Part shown: positions 62,618-64,000 of the stretch, one piece after another | Position numbering within the stretch: position 1 is the stretch's first letter | Layout of the letters: the number at the start of each line of letters is the position of its first letter | Assembly: GCA_016217545.1 (NCBI GenBank) | Contig: JACRHT010000017.1 | Location: forward strand, 434,001 to 498,000 | Source of the DNA: Opitutia bacterium | GTDB lineage: Bacteria; Verrucomicrobiota; Verrucomicrobiia; Opitutales; Opitutaceae | Length of the DNA stretch: 64,000 nucleotides | Direction: 5' to 3' | Program-made: the position numbers and the translations under genes | The notes under the pieces: model-generated | Told to the model about the DNA's origin: nothing | Databases searched by the model: none | The model's input: the letters and a program-made list of their open reading frames with translations, nothing else

Positions 62618-64000
62618 ATGATCTCACGCCCTGTTCCGCAAACCGCGACCTTGGACGCCAACGAGGCCGTCGCCACCGTCGCCTATCGCCTCAGCGAACT
62701 TTTCGCCATCTATCCGATCACGCCGTCGTCGCCGATGGGCGAATGGGTCGATGAATGGTCGGCCCAAGGCCGCAAGAACCTCTGGAACCACGTGCCCGAG
62801 GTCATCGAAATGCAGTCCGAGGGCGGCGCCGCCGGCGCGCTCCACGGCGCTTTGAACGCAGGCGCGCTGGCGAGCTCGTTCACCGCTTCGCAGGGCCTGC
62901 TGCTGATGATCCCGAATCTCTACAAGATCGCGGGCGAGCTGCATCCTTTCGTGCTGCACGTCACCGCGCGCTCGCTCGCGACGCACGCGCTGTCGATCTT
63001 CTGCGACCACGGCGACGTCATGGCGTGCCGCCAGACCGGCTGCGCGATGCTCTGCGCCAACTCGGTGCAGGAAGCGCTCGACTTCTCCGCCATCGCCCAC
63101 GCCGCGACGCTCCGCACGCGCGTGCCGTTCATCCACTATTTCGACGGCTTCCGCACCTCGCACGAAGTGCAGAAGATCAACCTGCTCTCCGACGACGACC
63201 TGCGCGCGCTGCTCCCGCAAGGCGCGATCGAGTCGTTCCGCAAGAAGGCGCTCACGCCCGACAATCCGTCGATCCGCGGCACCGCGCAGAATCCCGACGT
63301 GTTCTTCCAGGCGCGCGAAGCCGCCAACGGCTTCTACGACGCCGTCCCGGGCGTCGTGCAGGAACTGTTCGATTCGTTCGCCGTCCGCACGGGCCGCGCC
63401 TACAAGCTGTTCGACTACGAGGGCGCACCGGACGCCGACCGCGTCGTCGTCGTCATGGGCTCCGGCGCCGAGACCGTCTCCGAGACTTCCGCGTGGCTGA
63501 ACGCCAAGGGCGAGAAGACCGGCGTGCTCAAGATTCGCCTCTATCGTCCGCTCGACGCCAAGGCGCTGCTCGCCGCGCTGCCGAAGACCGTCCGCAAGAT
63601 CGCCGTCCTCGACCGCACCAAGGAACCCGGCGCGCTCGGCGAGCCGATCTTCCTCGATATCGCCACGGCGCTCTACGAGAGCGATCGCGTCGGCCAGGTT
63701 GAGCTCACCGGCGGCCGCTACGGCCTCGGCTCGAAGGAATTCACGCCCGCGATGGCCAAGGCCGTGTTCGACGACCTCACCAATGCCGCGCCGAAGAAGC
63801 GTTTCACCGTCGGCATCAACGACGACGTCACGAAGCTCTCCCTCCCCTACGACGAGAAGTTCGACCTCGAAACCGACGACACGCGCCGCGCGATGTTCTT
63901 CGGCCTCGGCGCGGACGGCACCGTCGGCGCGAACAAGAACTCGATCAAGATCATCGGCGAAGGCACCGACCTCTTCGCCCAAGGCTTCTTCGTCTACGAC
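62618..64000 (+). CDS. nifJ: Pyruvate:ferredoxin (flavodoxin) oxidoreductase, N-terminal part (runs off the right edge)
   Basis: 461 codons are open from the ATG at 62618 to the window edge. The start TLDANEAVATVAYRLSELFA, YPITPSSPMGEWVDEW, EMQSEGGAAGALHGALNAGA and SFTASQGLLLMIPNLYKIAG are the signature of the pyruvate-binding domain I. Domain II follows (VVVVMGSGAETVSETSAWLN, LYRPLDAKALLAALPKTVRK, AVLDRTKEPGALGEPIF). Role: oxidises pyruvate to acetyl-CoA and CO2 and reduces ferredoxin or flavodoxin. The family is about 1,170-1,200 residues, so some 60% lies outside. The 242-bp gap to the divergent rpmI should hold both promoters. Confidence 0.95.
   Translation, partial: MISRPVPQTATLDANEAVATVAYRLSELFAIYPITPSSPMGEWVDEWSAQGRKNLWNHVPEVIEMQSEGGAAGALHGALNAGALASSFTASQGLLLMIPNLYKIAGELHPFVLHVTARSLATHALSIFCDHGDVMACRQTGCAMLCANSVQEALDFSAIAHAATLRTRVPFIHYFDGFRTSHEVQKINLLSDDDLRALLPQGAIESFRKKALTPDNPSIRGTAQNPDVFFQAREAANGFYDAVPGVVQELFDSFAVRTGRAYKLFDYEGAPDADRVVVVMGSGAETVSETSAWLNAKGEKTGVLKIRLYRPLDAKALLAALPKTVRKIAVLDRTKEPGALGEPIFLDIATALYESDRVGQVELTGGRYGLGSKEFTPAMAKAVFDDLTNAAPKKRFTVGINDDVTKLSLPYDEKFDLETDDTRRAMFFGLGADGTVGANKNSIKIIGEGTDLFAQGFFVYD

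Noticed and set aside
62624..63982. A 452-codon minus-strand frame opposite nifJ
   Set aside because: It has low-complexity shadow composition; nifJ on the plus strand has clear pyruvate-domain motifs.

Overview
The window is about 65% G+C and looks like chromosomal DNA of a Verrucomicrobiota bacterium, most likely of the Opitutales/Opitutaceae type. That placement is an inference from the mix of gene families (DUF420 and caa3 oxidase genes, Rrf2/DUF2292 sulfur genes, DUF6576-tailed rhomboid), the very high G+C, the weak Shine-Dalgarno sequences and the many short palindromic intergenic repeats. No 16S gene is present to prove it. It reads as a core-genome region: no phage, integrase, transposase or CRISPR array is visible. 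Two genes run off the ends, a TonB-dependent receptor on the left and a pyruvate:ferredoxin oxidoreductase on the right.

Layout. 1-10.6 kb: receptor, ferredoxin, rhomboid protease, Prc-like S41 protease, prfA-prmC, a HAD hydrolase, a lysozyme-like exported protein, an ECF sigma/anti-sigma pair, free-Met sulfoxide reductase and tRNA-Phe. 10.8-20.9 kb: glpX, a GspB-like membrane protein, a fabG-acpP-fabF cluster, an atypical lower-G+C gene with a HEPN-like motif, a CysJ-like reductase, an RluB-type pseudouridine synthase, an SH3 protein and folD. 21.4-28.0 kb: a complete bidirectional group 3d [NiFe]-hydrogenase operon, hoxEFUYH plus its maturation protease, followed by a receiver-histidine kinase. 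28.1-38.9 kb: aerobic respiration, with a CusF-SCO copper chaperone, heme A synthesis (ctaA, ctaB), a DUF420 protein, a lipoprotein azurin, caa3-type cytochrome oxidase subunits II-I-III-IV and CtaG. 40.5-48.7 kb: a sulfate uptake and cysteine locus on the minus strand: Rrf2 regulator, DUF2292 protein, porin, sulfate-binding protein, an uncharacterised protein, an orphan sigma region-4 protein, CysT, CysW, CysA and CysK. 48.8-62.4 kb: a metallo-hydrolase, a DNA ligase carrying an export signal, dnaK-groES-groEL, a Lon-N protein, an exported superoxide dismutase with a thin ferredoxin, pheS-pheT and rpmI-rplT. After 62.6 kb: nifJ.

How it fits together. Pyruvate:ferredoxin oxidoreductase, ferredoxin and the NAD-linked hydrogenase point to fermentative or micro-oxic redox balancing. 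The caa3 oxidase, azurin, exported SOD and MsrC point to aerobic life. A facultative lifestyle is the simplest reading. The sulfate locus is the most distinctive assembly, because two small uncharacterised proteins lie translationally coupled or nearly so between the binding protein and the ABC permease. Many genes start directly after pyrimidine- or AC-rich leaders instead of a Shine-Dalgarno sequence, and three of these leaders share the same repeated CTCAACTCT unit.
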